Shown in pieces: positions 1-9,365 of a stretch of DNA of 64,000 bases. A program made the translations under genes and the position numbers. Every line of letters begins with the position of its first letter. Within the stretch, counting starts at the first letter, position 1. Origin of the DNA: Slackia piriformis YIT 12062 (GTDB taxonomy: Bacteria > Actinomycetota > Coriobacteriia > Coriobacteriales > Eggerthellaceae); NCBI RefSeq assembly GCF_000296445.1, contig NZ_JH815198.1, forward strand, positions 546,975-610,974, read 5' to 3'. The notes beneath the pieces are model-generated. The model did no database searches and was not told the DNA's origin. It was given only the letters and a program-made list of their open reading frames with translations.

Positions 1-2055
1 ACCTCGCCCTACGACGGCCGCGTGCTCGGCTGGGACGAGGCGACGGGCAGGTACTGGCAGCTGTTCGTCAACGGCGAGGCCTCCAGCGTGGGCGCCTCGA
101 GCGTCAATTTGCGCGCGGGCGATACGGTTATGTGGTATTACGCTGCCGATGGCGCGTCGCTTCCTTCCGAGGGAGACACGACCAATCCGGATGCCGAGCG
201 TCCTGAACTCGATGCCGACTGGCCAGGTTTCGCGGGCGGCTCTGCCGGCGCGACGGTGACCACCCCCACGCCGACCGAGGCGGCAGACCTTGCGTGGAAG
301 TACGACTTTAAAGATGGTGCATCCTGGGCGACCGTTTCCGACCTTCTCGTGGTCGGCGGCGACGTCTACCTCGTTGCATCGGGCAAAATCCAGCGTATCG
401 ACGGCGATACCGGCAAACCTGTCGCGACCACGCCGACCGGCGAGGACACGCAGTACATCTGCCGTCCTGTTTATGCCGACGGACTGATTGTCGTTGCCTA
501 CGATGGCGGCAAGCTTGCCGCCTACACCGCCGATACGTTGACGTGCGTGTGGAAGACCGCGTCTTTCGCCCCCGAAGGTTCCGAACGCAAGTACCAGGCC
601 ATGTCCTCGCTGACCGTTTCCAACGGTTTCGTCTACGCGATGTTCTCGCCGCAAAACGGCGACAATCCCACCACCGAGGGCGTGATGGTGTGCGTTTCCC
701 TTAAAGACGGATCGACCAAGTGGGTCAAGCGCACCGGAACTGCCGCGCAGGAGAATACGGGCGGTTTCTACTGGGCAGGTGCTGCCGCGTCGGGCGACGA
801 CCTTATCGTTGGCGACGATTTCGGCAAAGTCGCGCTCATAGACGGCAAAACCGGCATGGAGCTGTCTTCGGTCACCGTGAGCGGCCCGTGCCGTGCGGGC
901 ATCGTTGCCGCCGAGACCTCGAAGGCGGGCGAAGGCAGCTATCTTGCCGTGACCAAGAGCGACGGCGTTCTGCATAAGATCGAGCGCGTCGGCGACGAGT
1001 TGAGGCTTGCTGGATCGGTGAAGTTCTCCGCCACGTCGACCTCTACGCCCGCTGTCGTGCAGGGCAAGGCTGTCGTCTGCGGGTCCGATTCGTTGAAATA
1101 CCCGGTCAACGGTACCATCTCCGTGATCGATATTGCTACGATGACGCTTGAGAAAAGCGTGGTCGCAGGCACGGGCCAGTCTCAGAGCGCTCCTTTGATC
1201 TCGGTTCAGGGCGATGGCGTCTATGCGTACTTCACCTGCAACAGCGTGCCGGGCGGCGTGTATCGCTACAAGCTCGGCGACGACGCTGCCGAGCAGCTTT
1301 TCGTTCCCGAAGGCGATATGCAGAACTACTGCCTTGCCTCCATTGTGGCCGACGCGGAGGGCAACCTTTACTACACCAACGATTCGGGCACGTTGTTCAA
1401 GCTGAGCGCTGCGCCGAGCTTTGCTGTGAGCTTCGAGTCCAACGGAGGATCGGCGGTCTCGACGTTTCGCGTGGCGCAGGGCAAGCCGATGACCCGACCG
1501 GGCGACCCGACGCGTGAGGGGCATTTGTTCTTGGGGTGGTTCTCCGACGAACAGCTGACGCAGGCGTGGGACTTCTCCAGGCCCGTCACGGGCGATATGA
1601 CGTTGTATGCGAAGTGGGGCGAGGATGTGAACGGCGGAGGCGTCAGGCCCCCCATTGATTCCGGCGGGTTGAATCCGCCGTCGTCCCAGGGCGATTCGTC
1701 TTCGTCCGCGACATCGCAGTCCGTTTCGCCGTCTCCGTCCTATTCGACGAAGGTGGTGTCCACCTATGGCGTCGTGGCTACGCGCAGCCCTCTTTCTGGG
1801 GTGACGCAGTCTAGCGCAGCGCTTGTTGCCGCGGATGACGAGAAGGCTTCTTCCGCGATGCAGGGGAGCGCAAACGACGCCTCTTCGAGCGCGAAAAAGG
1901 AATCTCCCGCCGTCGGTTCCGCCTTTGCTACCGCAGCTGATACATCGTCCGCTTCCGCGACGCTCAATCCGTTCGCTGTCGCGGGCATTGCGGTCGGCGT
2001 TGTCGCCCTGGCGGGCGTCATGGTGTATTTCGTCGTCGCGCGTCGTCGCGCTTAG
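1..2055 (+). CDS. Surface protein with DUF4430 end, beta-propeller and InlB-like repeat (5' partial)
   Basis: The reading frame is open to the first base, so the gene starts upstream. The first 40 or so residues look like the end of a DUF4430 (transcobalamin C-terminal-like) domain (RAGDTVMWYYA). Next come about 400 residues of PQQ-type beta-propeller blades with recurring 'DGKTG' and 'VYADG' turns. An InlB/Listeria-Bacteroides repeat follows (VSFESNGG ... GWFSD ... LYAKWGED), then a Ser/Ala-rich stalk. The end is one membrane helix (AVAGIAVGVVALAGVMVYF) and an RRRA stop-transfer tail. It is therefore an anchored, cell-surface protein. It lies 18 bp upstream of another DUF4430 gene and an ECF importer, so it may capture the importer's ligand; that role is inferred. 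Confidence 0.8.
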   Translation, partial: TSPYDGRVLGWDEATGRYWQLFVNGEASSVGASSVNLRAGDTVMWYYAADGASLPSEGDTTNPDAERPELDADWPGFAGGSAGATVTTPTPTEAADLAWKYDFKDGASWATVSDLLVVGGDVYLVASGKIQRIDGDTGKPVATTPTGEDTQYICRPVYADGLIVVAYDGGKLAAYTADTLTCVWKTASFAPEGSERKYQAMSSLTVSNGFVYAMFSPQNGDNPTTEGVMVCVSLKDGSTKWVKRTGTAAQENTGGFYWAGAAASGDDLIVGDDFGKVALIDGKTGMELSSVTVSGPCRAGIVAAETSKAGEGSYLAVTKSDGVLHKIERVGDELRLAGSVKFSATSTSTPAVVQGKAVVCGSDSLKYPVNGTISVIDIATMTLEKSVVAGTGQSQSAPLISVQGDGVYAYFTCNSVPGGVYRYKLGDDAAEQLFVPEGDMQNYCLASIVADAEGNLYYTNDSGTLFKLSAAPSFAVSFESNGGSAVSTFRVAQGKPMTRPGDPTREGHLFLGWFSDEQLTQAWDFSRPVTGDMTLYAKWGEDVNGGGVRPPIDSGGLNPPSSQGDSSSSATSQSVSPSPSYSTKVVSTYGVVATRSPLSGVTQSSAALVAADDEKASSAMQGSANDASSSAKKESPAVGSAFATAADTSSASATLNPFAVAGIAVGVVALAGVMVYFVVARRRA

Positions 2056-2073
2056 CCGGAGGGTGGTCGAGCC

Positions 2074-2895
2074 ATGTCTGATGAAAAAAAGAGCATCCTC
2101 GAGTCGGGCGGCGCCAGCGCCTCATCTTCCGACAAGACGGCCCGTATTGCCCCCGGCCTTTCCGCGGCCGCCCCTGCGGCGAAAAAGCCGCTGACGAACA
2201 CCCAGCGCGTCGTCATGGCCATCGTGTCCGTCGTGGCTGTTGCGATTATCGCGGTATCGGCGTCTTTCCTATTCGTGCCGGGGGAAGAAGCTTTCGATCA
2301 TGCGGATCTTTTCAAGACGACGCAACAGGCGTCTTCGGACGGGGAAGCTGCCGCTTCCTCGGAACCGGCTTCCGACTCTTCCGAGGATTCCGATGAGGCT
2401 TCGTCCGATGACGGTACAGGCGAGGCCTCCGGCGCATCAGGACAGGAGGTGTCGGAGGCTTCCGAGGTGGTGCAGACCGGCACCGAAACGGTGGTTGCGT
2501 CCCATGCTGGCGACCAGACGGCGAGCGCCGGCGCCTCCTCTCCGTCCGCCCCGGTTCCGGAGTCCAACCGCGACGTGGTGACCATCACCGTTTCCGTAAC
2601 GAGCGCGACGGTGGGCAACCCTGTCTCGGCGGGTCCTATGCAGTTCACCTTTGAACGCGGGGCGACGGCGCTCGATGCATTGGTGGCGACGGGGTTGTCC
2701 GTCAACGCGAGCAGCTCGCCTTTCGGAGGGTCCTATGTAAGCGCCATCGGCGGTCTTGCCGAGGATACCTCCAAGGGCGCATGGGGCTGGAAATACTCCG
2801 TAAACGGCGTGGATCCGCAGATGTCTTCCGGGCTGTACACGCTCGGCGACGGCGATGTCGTCGCATGGCGTTATGTGACCGATATCAACGGATAA
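2074..2895 (+). CDS. Membrane-anchored DUF4430 protein
   Basis: 273 aa. The ATG follows GGAGG at about 13 bp. A short cytoplasmic N-terminus precedes one membrane helix (about residues 49-70, VVMAIVSVVAVAIIAVSASF). A long Ser/Glu/Asp-rich linker (about 85-165) follows. The C-terminal 100 residues form a DUF4430 beta-grasp domain, the fold found in the C-terminal half of transcobalamin/intrinsic factor (GAWGWKYSVNGVDPQM, GDGDVVAWRY). The protein is tethered outside the membrane and coded with an ECF transporter, so it is plausibly a ligand-presenting partner, for instance for a corrinoid. Ligand identity cannot be read from the sequence. Confidence 0.8.
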   Translation: MSDEKKSILESGGASASSSDKTARIAPGLSAAAPAAKKPLTNTQRVVMAIVSVVAVAIIAVSASFLFVPGEEAFDHADLFKTTQQASSDGEAAASSEPASDSSEDSDEASSDDGTGEASGASGQEVSEASEVVQTGTETVVASHAGDQTASAGASSPSAPVPESNRDVVTITVSVTSATVGNPVSAGPMQFTFERGATALDALVATGLSVNASSSPFGGSYVSAIGGLAEDTSKGAWGWKYSVNGVDPQMSSGLYTLGDGDVVAWRYVTDING

Positions 2896-2911
2896 CAGCG
2901 CGAAGCCTCGC

Positions 2912-2944
2912 AAGCGTCCGTCCCGAGAGGGGGCGGGCGCTTTT
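2912..2944 (+). terminator. Hairpin with T-run between the DUF4430 and ecfT genes
   Basis: A 12-13 bp stem with two G-T wobbles (AAGCGTCCGTCCC against GGGGCGGGCGCTT) has a four-base GAGA loop and runs into TTTT. It lies 17 bp after the DUF4430 stop and 25 bp before the ecfT ribosome binding site. It probably reduces read-through, setting a lower level for the transporter than for the surface proteins. Confidence 0.6.
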
Positions 2945-2977
2945 CCTCATGCGTCGCTCGCTATGACCGGAGGGTTC

Positions 2978-3844
2978 ATGGAAAACGTATTCTCTACTTA
3001 TCATCCCGCGGTCGCATTCGTCTTTTTAGCATGCGCCCTCGTGTTTTCGATGGCGGCTATGCAGCCGGTATATGTGCTTATCTCGTTCGCGGGTGCGTTC
3101 GCCACCTCGTGCGTGACGCGCGGTTTCGGGCGTACGGCCCGTTCGTTGCTTTGGATCGTGCCCATGTGGCTGATCGTCACGGTGGCCAATCCGTTGTTCT
3201 CGGCAATGGGGTCGACCGAGGTTTTCCGTTTCGGCCTGTTCGCCGTCTACGCGGAATCCCTGTTTTACGGCGCCTGCTCGGGCGGCATGCTCGCATCGGT
3301 GTTTCTGTGGTTTTCGTCTTATTCGGCCTGCATGAACAGCGATCGTTCCTTGGCCTTGTTCGGCAACGTGGCTCCCGTGGTCACGCTGATGATTACGCAG
3401 GTCATGCGTCTTGTCCCCCAGTTTCTTTCACGCGGACGCTCGATTGCCCTGATACAAGACGCCGCGAGCGCCGCCGCGCCGCGCACGAAGGGGCAGATGA
3501 GGGACGACAGGCTCAGAATCGTCAGCATTCTCATGGGATGGGGCATGGAAGACGGCATCGAGCGCAGCAGTGCCATGCGCGCTCGGGGCTACGACTGCGG
3601 CGCGCGTCGCACGACGTATAAGCGCTACCGCCTTGCTGCCAGCGATATGGCAGTTCTCGCGGTGGTTGCTCTGTTCGCGGCGATCAACGCCGTCTTGGCC
3701 TACATCGCGTGTTCCCAGTATCAGTTCTATCCGACGGCGAGCGTGTTGGTTGCGTGGTGGGGGTATGTTCCCTATGCGCTCATGATGCTTATTCCCGTCG
3801 TGTTGTATGCGAAGGAGTGGTGGCTGTGGCGCTCGTTGAGGTAA
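2978..3844 (+). CDS. ecfT: ECF transporter transmembrane (T) component
   Basis: 288 aa from the ATG at 2978, which has GGAGG 5 bp upstream; an in-frame ATG at 2963 lacks a site. It is an integral membrane protein with about 5-6 hydrophobic segments. The cytoplasmic region carries the EcfT coupling motifs (GWGMEDGIERSSAMRARGYD, matching the family's A-R-G signatures) that contact the ATPases. It couples ATP hydrolysis by the fused EcfA protein to movement of the S component. It overlaps the next gene by 19 bp, indicating translational coupling. Confidence 0.88.
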   Translation: MENVFSTYHPAVAFVFLACALVFSMAAMQPVYVLISFAGAFATSCVTRGFGRTARSLLWIVPMWLIVTVANPLFSAMGSTEVFRFGLFAVYAESLFYGACSGGMLASVFLWFSSYSACMNSDRSLALFGNVAPVVTLMITQVMRLVPQFLSRGRSIALIQDAASAAAPRTKGQMRDDRLRIVSILMGWGMEDGIERSSAMRARGYDCGARRTTYKRYRLAASDMAVLAVVALFAAINAVLAYIACSQYQFYPTASVLVAWWGYVPYALMMLIPVVLYAKEWWLWRSLR

Positions 3845-5355
3845 ACGATTTCTCGTTCGCCTATCCTGCCGATGGAAGCCCGCGCCGGGGTGGCGTGGGC
3901 GACCGTGTGTTTGATGGGGTCTCTTTCGAAGTGAATGAAGGGGATTTCTGCGTTTTGGTGGGTTCGACCGGATCTGGCAAAACCACCCTTTTGCGTTCGC
4001 TCAAGCCTGAGCTGGCGCCCGAAGGCTCGCGCACGGGGTCTATCGTCGTTGTGGGGAAAAAGGTCGTCGAAGGCGGCGAGATGGTTTCTCCGAAGGATCC
4101 GTGCGGTCTTTCTCCCAGAGAGTCGGCTTCTTCTATCGGGTTCGTCACGCAAAGCCCCGAAGCCCAAATCGTGTGCGACACCGTGTGGCACGAGCTCGCG
4201 TTCGGCTTGGAGAATCTCGGCGTCGAACAAGACGAGATGCGACGTCGTGTAGCCGAGGTCGCTCATTTCTTCGGGATAGGGCCGTGGGTTCGCTCGTCGG
4301 TTGAGGCGTTGTCTGGCGGCCAGAAGCAGCTGGTCAACCTAGCTGCGGTCTTAGCGCTGCGTCCGCGCTTGCTTCTGCTTGACGAGCCGACTTCCCAGCT
4401 TGATCCGAACGCGCTCAAGCAATTCCTCTTCATGCTCGGCCGCGTGAACCGTGAGCTGGGCGTTACCATCATCATGGCTACCCACACGCCTGAGGATGTG
4501 TCCGCTTACGCGACGCGCACCATAGCCATGGGAAAGATAGGCGATGTCGGCACACGCGAGCAGGTGGAGGCCGCGTTGAACAAGCGCTGGCAAGCTTGGG
4601 ACGCTGATCTGGCTGGGAAAGACGCGCGAGATGCGCGTTCATGCTGCGTACGCGTACGCGGGGCGATGTTTCGCTATGAAAAGAGCGCGCCGTGGGTGCT
4701 GCGTGGGGTTGATTTGCAAGTGCGCCGTGGAAGCGTGCATGCGCTTGTCGGGGGCAACGGCTCGGGCAAGACCACGCTTCTCAAGCTTGTGGCCAAAGTG
4801 GGGTCTCCTCAAAGGGGCAGAGTGGAAAACGACCTCGTGGGCGCGCAGGCTCTTCTGCCGCAGGACCCCAAGGCGCTTTTCGTCTGCGACAGCGTCGAAG
4901 AGGAGCTTGCGGAATGGCGCGAGCGATGCGGATACGCCCGCGAGGACGAACGCGCGATGCTGCGTCGATTCGGGCTCGAAGGGTGCGAAAAGCGTCATCC
5001 GTACGATCTGTCAGGCGGTCAGCAGCAAAAGCTCGCGTTCGCGAAGCTGTTGCTCTGCAAGCCCGAGCTTTTGCTGCTTGACGAGCCCACGAAGGGACTT
5101 GATCCCGCATCCTGCGCGGATGTTTCGACCATCGTGCGCGGTCTGGCCGCGGAGGGCTGCACCGTCGTGTTCGTGACGCATGATCTTGATTTCGCGCTGG
5201 TGACCGCCGATGAGGTGTCCATGCTTTTCGATGGGGAGACGGCGTGCACCGAAAGCGCCCGCGAATTCTTCGCCAACAACCTGGTATATAGGCCTAATGC
5301 TGCATCGCGTCTGTTCGGGACGTTGCTTCGACGGTGGGGGGAGGAATCCGTATGA
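3826..5355 (+). CDS. ECF transporter fused double ATPase (EcfA-EcfA')
   Basis: About 509 aa from the GTG at 3826 (AAGGAG 8 bp upstream). Two ABC domains lie in one chain. The first has Walker A GSTGSGKTT, signature LSGGQKQL and Walker B LLLLDEPTSQLDP. The second has GGNGSGKTT, LSGGQQQK and LLLLDEPTKGLDP, followed by the switch His (VTHD). One fused chain supplies both nucleotide-binding halves of the importer, instead of two separate EcfA1/A2 genes. Further upstream residues in frame are not homologous to the family, which supports this start. Confidence 0.9.
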   Translation: MALVEVNDFSFAYPADGSPRRGGVGDRVFDGVSFEVNEGDFCVLVGSTGSGKTTLLRSLKPELAPEGSRTGSIVVVGKKVVEGGEMVSPKDPCGLSPRESASSIGFVTQSPEAQIVCDTVWHELAFGLENLGVEQDEMRRRVAEVAHFFGIGPWVRSSVEALSGGQKQLVNLAAVLALRPRLLLLDEPTSQLDPNALKQFLFMLGRVNRELGVTIIMATHTPEDVSAYATRTIAMGKIGDVGTREQVEAALNKRWQAWDADLAGKDARDARSCCVRVRGAMFRYEKSAPWVLRGVDLQVRRGSVHALVGGNGSGKTTLLKLVAKVGSPQRGRVENDLVGAQALLPQDPKALFVCDSVEEELAEWRERCGYAREDERAMLRRFGLEGCEKRHPYDLSGGQQQKLAFAKLLLCKPELLLLDEPTKGLDPASCADVSTIVRGLAAEGCTVVFVTHDLDFALVTADEVSMLFDGETACTESAREFFANNLVYRPNAASRLFGTLLRRWGEESV

Positions 5356-6140
5356 GGCGCGCGATTAACGTCGTCGTAGAGCTTGTCGCTGTTGTGATGG
5401 CCCCGATTGCGCTTATCGCATGCGCAATGACGGGGATCGATCAGGCGGCTTTGTTGAGCATCGTCGTTGCGGTGGCGTCGTTGGTTTTGTTCTTCGCGGG
5501 GTATGAGAAAAACGCTCCGCGCTTGCGCGATACTATGCCTGTGGTGGTTCTCGCTGCCCTTGCGGCAGCGGGGCGAATCTTGTTCGCTCCGTTTCCGAGC
5601 TTTAAGCCGGTGTCGGCCATCGCCATCATAGCGGGCGCTGCCTTCGGAAGGCGCAGCGGCTTTATGGTGGGGGCGCTTGCGGCGCTGGTCTCGAATTTCT
5701 TCTTCGGGCAAGGACCGTGGACCCCTTGGCAGATGTATGGATGGGGGCTCATTGGGTATCTGGGCGGCGTCTTGGCGTCGCTTGGTGTCTTCGACGGTGT
5801 GCGTCAGGTGTTCGGTCGCATTCGGGTGGAAGAGGGCGAAAGAGGCGATGCTGCGCCCGTCTCGCGCCACGAGTTCGCGAAGGCTGTTCTGGGCCTTGTC
5901 CCTTTGGCTACATGGGGGTTCGTTTCGGGGTATCTCTACGGCTTCGTTCTTAACATCTGGAGCATCGTGGGCTTTTACCATCCGCACTCTATTGGGCAGG
6001 CGTTGATTGTGTATGCGGTCGCGCTTCCCTTCGATACCATGCACGCCATATCCACGGTGGTGTTCCTGGTGATTCTGTACGGTCCATGGATGCGCAAGCT
6101 TGCGCGCATCAAGAAGAAGTATGCGCTGCTGGGCGGATGA
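5352..6140 (+). CDS. ECF transporter substrate-binding (S) component
   Basis: 262 aa, starting at the ATG that overlaps the previous stop (ATGA), with GAGG 7 bp upstream. It is a small membrane protein with about six helices. The central block (FPSFKPVSAIAIIAGAAFG ... ALVSNFFFGQGPWTPWQM) is typical of actinobacterial ECF S proteins. The S component fixes substrate choice. The operon's two DUF4430 proteins make a cobalamin-type ligand the leading guess, as in predicted CbrT systems, but this is inferred from context. No riboswitch is visible because the operon start lies outside the window. Confidence 0.82.
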   Translation: MRRAINVVVELVAVVMAPIALIACAMTGIDQAALLSIVVAVASLVLFFAGYEKNAPRLRDTMPVVVLAALAAAGRILFAPFPSFKPVSAIAIIAGAAFGRRSGFMVGALAALVSNFFFGQGPWTPWQMYGWGLIGYLGGVLASLGVFDGVRQVFGRIRVEEGERGDAAPVSRHEFAKAVLGLVPLATWGFVSGYLYGFVLNIWSIVGFYHPHSIGQALIVYAVALPFDTMHAISTVVFLVILYGPWMRKLARIKKKYALLGG

Positions 6141-6237
6141 TTTTGCCTGTCTCGGGGCAGGGGCGCGCCGTCATTTTGGAGGACGGGTCTGCGGGCGAGC
6201 GGTTGCGCTGTTGTCGAAAAGGGGGTCGCGCGACGAA

Positions 6238-6273
6238 AAACGGGCTCGGCACAATTGCGTGCCGAGCCCGTTT
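6238..6273. terminator. Bidirectional terminator between ecfS and metY
   Basis: A perfect 15-bp inverted repeat (AAACGGGCTCGGCAC and its complement) surrounds a 6-base loop. A-runs lie on the left and T-runs on the right. It separates convergent ecfS (+) and metY (-), so it can end transcription from both sides. Confidence 0.85.
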
Positions 6274-6293
6274 GCGATTTCAGAAAGGGCGCG

Positions 6294-7574
6294 TTAGAGG
6301 CTGGCGAGAGCCTGCTCGACGTCGGCGATCAAATCCTCCGTGGACTCGATGCCGCAGGACAGGCGCACCATGTCCGGCGCGATACCGCACGCCTCAAGCT
6401 CGGCGTTGTTCATCTGGCGATGCGTGGCGTTCGCCGGGTGCAGGCAGCAGGTGCGCGCGTCGGCCACGTGCGTGGCGATCTGGGCGATTTTGAGGCTCTT
6501 CATGAACTGCTCGGCAGCAGCACGGCCGCCGGTGAAGCCGAAGCTCACCACGCCGCAGGAGCCGTTCGGCAGATACTTCTGGGCGAGGTCGTAGCACGTG
6601 TCGTCGGGAAGGCCCGGGTAGCGCACAAAGCGGACCGCCGGGTGGCCGGCGAGGAACTCCGCCATGGCCTGACCGTTCTTGCAGTGCTGCGGCATGCGCA
6701 CGTGCAGGCTCTCCAGGCCCAGGTTGAGCAGGAAGGCGTTCTGCGGGCTCTGGATGCAGCCGAAGTCGCGCATGAGCTGGGCCGTCGCCTTGGTGATGAA
6801 GGCCCCGCCCTGGCCGAACTTCTCAGCGTAGGTCACGCCGTGATAGGTCTCGTCGGGGGTGGTGAGGCCCGGGAACTTGTCGGCATGGGCCATCCAGTCG
6901 AAGTTACCCGAGTCCACGATGGCACCGCCTACTGCGGCGCCATGGCCGTCCATGTACTTGGTGGTGGAGTGCGTCACGATGTCGGCGCCCCACTCGATGG
7001 GACGGCAGTTGATGGGCGTGGGAAACGTGTTGTCCACGATCAGCGGCACGCCGTGCGCATGAGCTGCGGCGGCGAAGCGCTCGATGTCGAGCACCGCGAG
7101 CGCCGGGTTGGCGATGGTCTCGCCGAACACGCACTTGGTGTTGGGGCGAAATGCCGCCTCAAGCTCCTCGTCGCTCGCATCGGGCGCGACGAACGTGCAC
7201 TCCAAGCCCATGCGGCGCATGGTGTGGGCGAGCAGGTTGTAGGTGCCGCCGTAGATGGCGGAGCTTGCCACCACGTGGTCACCGGCGCCGGCGATGTTGA
7301 AGACGGCGAAGAAGTTCGCGGCCTGGCCGGAGCTCGTCAGCATGGCGGCGGTGCCGCCTTCGAGCTCGGCGATTTTCGCGGCCACGGCATCGTTGGTGGG
7401 GTTCTGCAGGCGGGTGTAGAAGTAGCCGGACTCTTCCAGGTCGAAGAGCTTGCCCATGTGCTCGGAAGTGTCGTACTTCCAGGTGGTGGATTGGTAGATA
7501 GGAATTTGGCGCGGCTGTGCGTCGCCGGGGCGGTAGCCGCCCTGTACGCAGGTGGTGCCGATACGTTCGGTCAT
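6294..7574 (-). CDS. metY: O-acetylhomoserine sulfhydrylase (MetY/Met17 type)
   Basis: 426 aa. The start (MTERIGTTCVQGGY) has AGAGG upstream; longer readings of the frame run into the promoter region. It is a fold-type I PLP enzyme of the Cys/Met metabolism family. The PLP lysine is K206 in HSTTKYMDGHG, and SSGQAANF and the C-terminal VRLSCGIES are also typical. It makes homocysteine from O-acetylhomoserine and sulfide in the cytoplasm. It is divergent from metA, whose active site is the acetyl-CoA type, so the two genes form a consistent direct-sulfhydrylation pathway. Confidence 0.93.
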   Translation of the reverse strand: MTERIGTTCVQGGYRPGDAQPRQIPIYQSTTWKYDTSEHMGKLFDLEESGYFYTRLQNPTNDAVAAKIAELEGGTAAMLTSSGQAANFFAVFNIAGAGDHVVASSAIYGGTYNLLAHTMRRMGLECTFVAPDASDEELEAAFRPNTKCVFGETIANPALAVLDIERFAAAAHAHGVPLIVDNTFPTPINCRPIEWGADIVTHSTTKYMDGHGAAVGGAIVDSGNFDWMAHADKFPGLTTPDETYHGVTYAEKFGQGGAFITKATAQLMRDFGCIQSPQNAFLLNLGLESLHVRMPQHCKNGQAMAEFLAGHPAVRFVRYPGLPDDTCYDLAQKYLPNGSCGVVSFGFTGGRAAAEQFMKSLKIAQIATHVADARTCCLHPANATHRQMNNAELEACGIAPDMVRLSCGIESTEDLIADVEQALASL

Positions 7575-7640
7575 GCGATTCCTCTCGTTGTCGTGTGCAG
7601 GGCGCTCCGAAAGGAGCGCGTGGATTGTACGCTTCGAGCC

Positions 7641-7646
7641 ATTATA
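7641..7646 (-). promoter_or_regulatory. Candidate -10 box for metY
   Basis: On the minus strand a perfect TATAAT lies 67 bp before the metY start. No good -35 hexamer sits at 16-18 bp; TTGACC occurs 24 bp upstream, too far for ordinary use. Two TTGCAA hexamers (7680-7685 and 7691-7696, 11 bp apart) lie just upstream in the metY/metA divergent region and could be a regulator site; this is a weak inference. Confidence 0.35.
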
Positions 7647-7916
7647 GGGTGAAGGGCCGTTTTTCGGACGGGTCAAGTGTTGCAATTGTGTTGCAAGTTC
7701 TTGTCGGGCGGTGCTTTGGCGCGATGCGACCAGAGCCGGCCTTTGACGTCGAAGGCTGATCATGGCGAAGGTGCTTTTCGGCAGACGGCGTTTTTTCGTC
7801 TGTATGCGTTTGCGGTTGCCGTACAATATGCGGGCACAGTGCATTTGTGCCGCGCGCGTATTGCGTATCGCGCTGCGGTTTATTTTCGGCACGTTTCAAC
7901 CAAAGAGGAGCATCCC

Positions 7917-8831
7917 ATGCCAATTCGAATTCCCGACGCATTGCCTGCCACGTCTATTCTCGAGGGCGAGAACATCTTCGTCATGACCGAGCATCGCGCC
8001 ATGCATCAGGACATTCGTCCGCTGCGCGTACTGCTTCTCAATCTCATGCCCACGAAGATCGTCACCGAGACGCAGATCATGCGCAAGCTTTCCAACACCC
8101 CTCTGCAGATCGAGGTCGAGCTTCTGCGCATTGCAAGCCATCAGTCCAAAAACGTTTCCGCCGATCATCTGGAAACGTTCTATCGCACGTTCGACGAGGT
8201 GAAGGATTATCGTTACGACGGCATGATCATCACCGGCGCCCCGGTAGAGACTTTGGACTTCGAGACGGTGGATTATTGGCCCGAGCTGGTGAAAATCATG
8301 GACTGGAGCCTGACGAATGTCCACAGCGTGTTCCATGTGTGCTGGGGAGCCCAGGCGGCCCTGTATCATCATTACGGCGTACCGAAGCATAACCTTGACG
8401 AAAAATGCTTCGGTGTTTTCGAGAACCGCCTGATAAAGCCCTCGTCTCCGTTGGTACGCGGCTTCAACGACGTTTCGATGATGCCCCATTCCCGTCACTC
8501 CGAAACGCGCTATGAGGACATCGTCGCCAATCAAAAGCTCGAGGTCATTTCCTATTCCGATGAATGCGGCGTCTCCATTGCCAAGAGCATCGACTCCAAG
8601 CATTTCTTCGTGTTCGGCCATCCCGAGTACGACCGCGATACGCTCAAGCTCGAATACGATCGAGACGTGGAGCGCGGGCTGGATATCAAGGTGCCTGTGC
8701 ACTACTATCCCAATGATGACCCCACAAAGGCCCCGATTGTCTCCTGGCGCGCCGAAGGCCAGCTCATCTATACCAACTGGCTGAACTACTACGTCTACCA
8801 GACCACGCCGTACGACCTCGAGGCGCTGTAG
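7917..8831 (+). CDS. metA: Homoserine O-acetyltransferase, MetA family
   Basis: 304 aa; the ATG follows AAGAGGAG by 7 bp. The MetA fold residues are present: nucleophile C142 (FHVCWGAQ), HSRHSE and GHPEYD. The residue that sets acyl-CoA choice in this family, position 111, is Glu ([11 protein letters not shown]). In family studies Glu111 selects acetyl-CoA, whereas E. coli MetA has Gly and uses succinyl-CoA. The name 'homoserine O-succinyltransferase' would therefore mislead. The product feeds MetY, coded divergently. Confidence 0.92.
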   Translation: MPIRIPDALPATSILEGENIFVMTEHRAMHQDIRPLRVLLLNLMPTKIVTETQIMRKLSNTPLQIEVELLRIASHQSKNVSADHLETFYRTFDEVKDYRYDGMIITGAPVETLDFETVDYWPELVKIMDWSLTNVHSVFHVCWGAQAALYHHYGVPKHNLDEKCFGVFENRLIKPSSPLVRGFNDVSMMPHSRHSETRYEDIVANQKLEVISYSDECGVSIAKSIDSKHFFVFGHPEYDRDTLKLEYDRDVERGLDIKVPVHYYPNDDPTKAPIVSWRAEGQLIYTNWLNYYVYQTTPYDLEAL

Positions 8832-8969
8832 ATCGAGACCTTGCGGTTTCACCGGGCATGATTGCGGGACTCGAAGCTCTGCGCTTTCGACAGGTTGCGC
8901 CGTGCGGTTCGGAATCTAACAATGAGAGCTTATTCTGCGGATTCGCGGGCTTTGCCGCGGGTTCGCAGT

Positions 8970-9004
8970 TTTATATACACGGTCGCCTTTATATACACGG
9001 TCGC
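8970..9004. repeat. 18-bp direct tandem repeat
   Basis: TTTATATACACGGTCGC occurs twice in direct succession with period 18 in the metA downstream region. Two units only; no gene is affected. Confidence 0.85.
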
Positions 9005-9154
9005 GCCTTGCTTTGCGTTTCAAAGATGCGGGGGGTGTGGTTGGGGCGAGCGGTTTGAAGCCGGGCCGAAGGCTTAAGGCGCCCGTCTTCAGAAAAGCGG
9101 CTTGCAGCGCGGGGCGATCGTCCATGTCCTCACGAATTGCGGCGCATCTGTCGG

Positions 9155-9365
9155 AAAATGCACGAAACGCTGGTTGTTTTATCGAAAAACGCACGAAACG
9201 TATCAAGATGAGAAAATCTAAATGCTTTTCTTAATGAGATAATCAACACACAACTAAGATATGTAGAGAAACTAGCCCATTCTCTTTATGACAGGATTGT
9301 TTCGGGGAATCCGCTGATACGTTTCGTGGGTTTTGCGAGTGTCGGCATCGGTTTTCGTGCAGTTT
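9155..9365. repeat. 212-bp palindromic intergenic element, copy 1
   Basis: About 55-bp imperfect terminal inverted repeats bound a unique centre. The arms read outward as AAAATGCACGAAA ... CACGAAACGTATCAA and, on the right, TGATACGTTTCGTG ... TTTTCGTGCAGTTT. Copy 2 (14912-15123) has the same arms and nearly the same length. The central GATAATC-ACAC block sits at the same 43-bp offset from the inner arm in both. The element lies between convergent gene ends. It resembles a MITE or a large REP-like element; no transposase gene is linked. Confidence 0.75.

Noticed and set aside
6255-7652. 465-codon plus-strand frame
   Set aside because: Exactly antisense to metY with no domain similarity; a high-GC shadow.
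8970-9004. Start of a CRISPR array
   Set aside because: Only two directly adjacent 18-bp units, no spacers and no cas genes.
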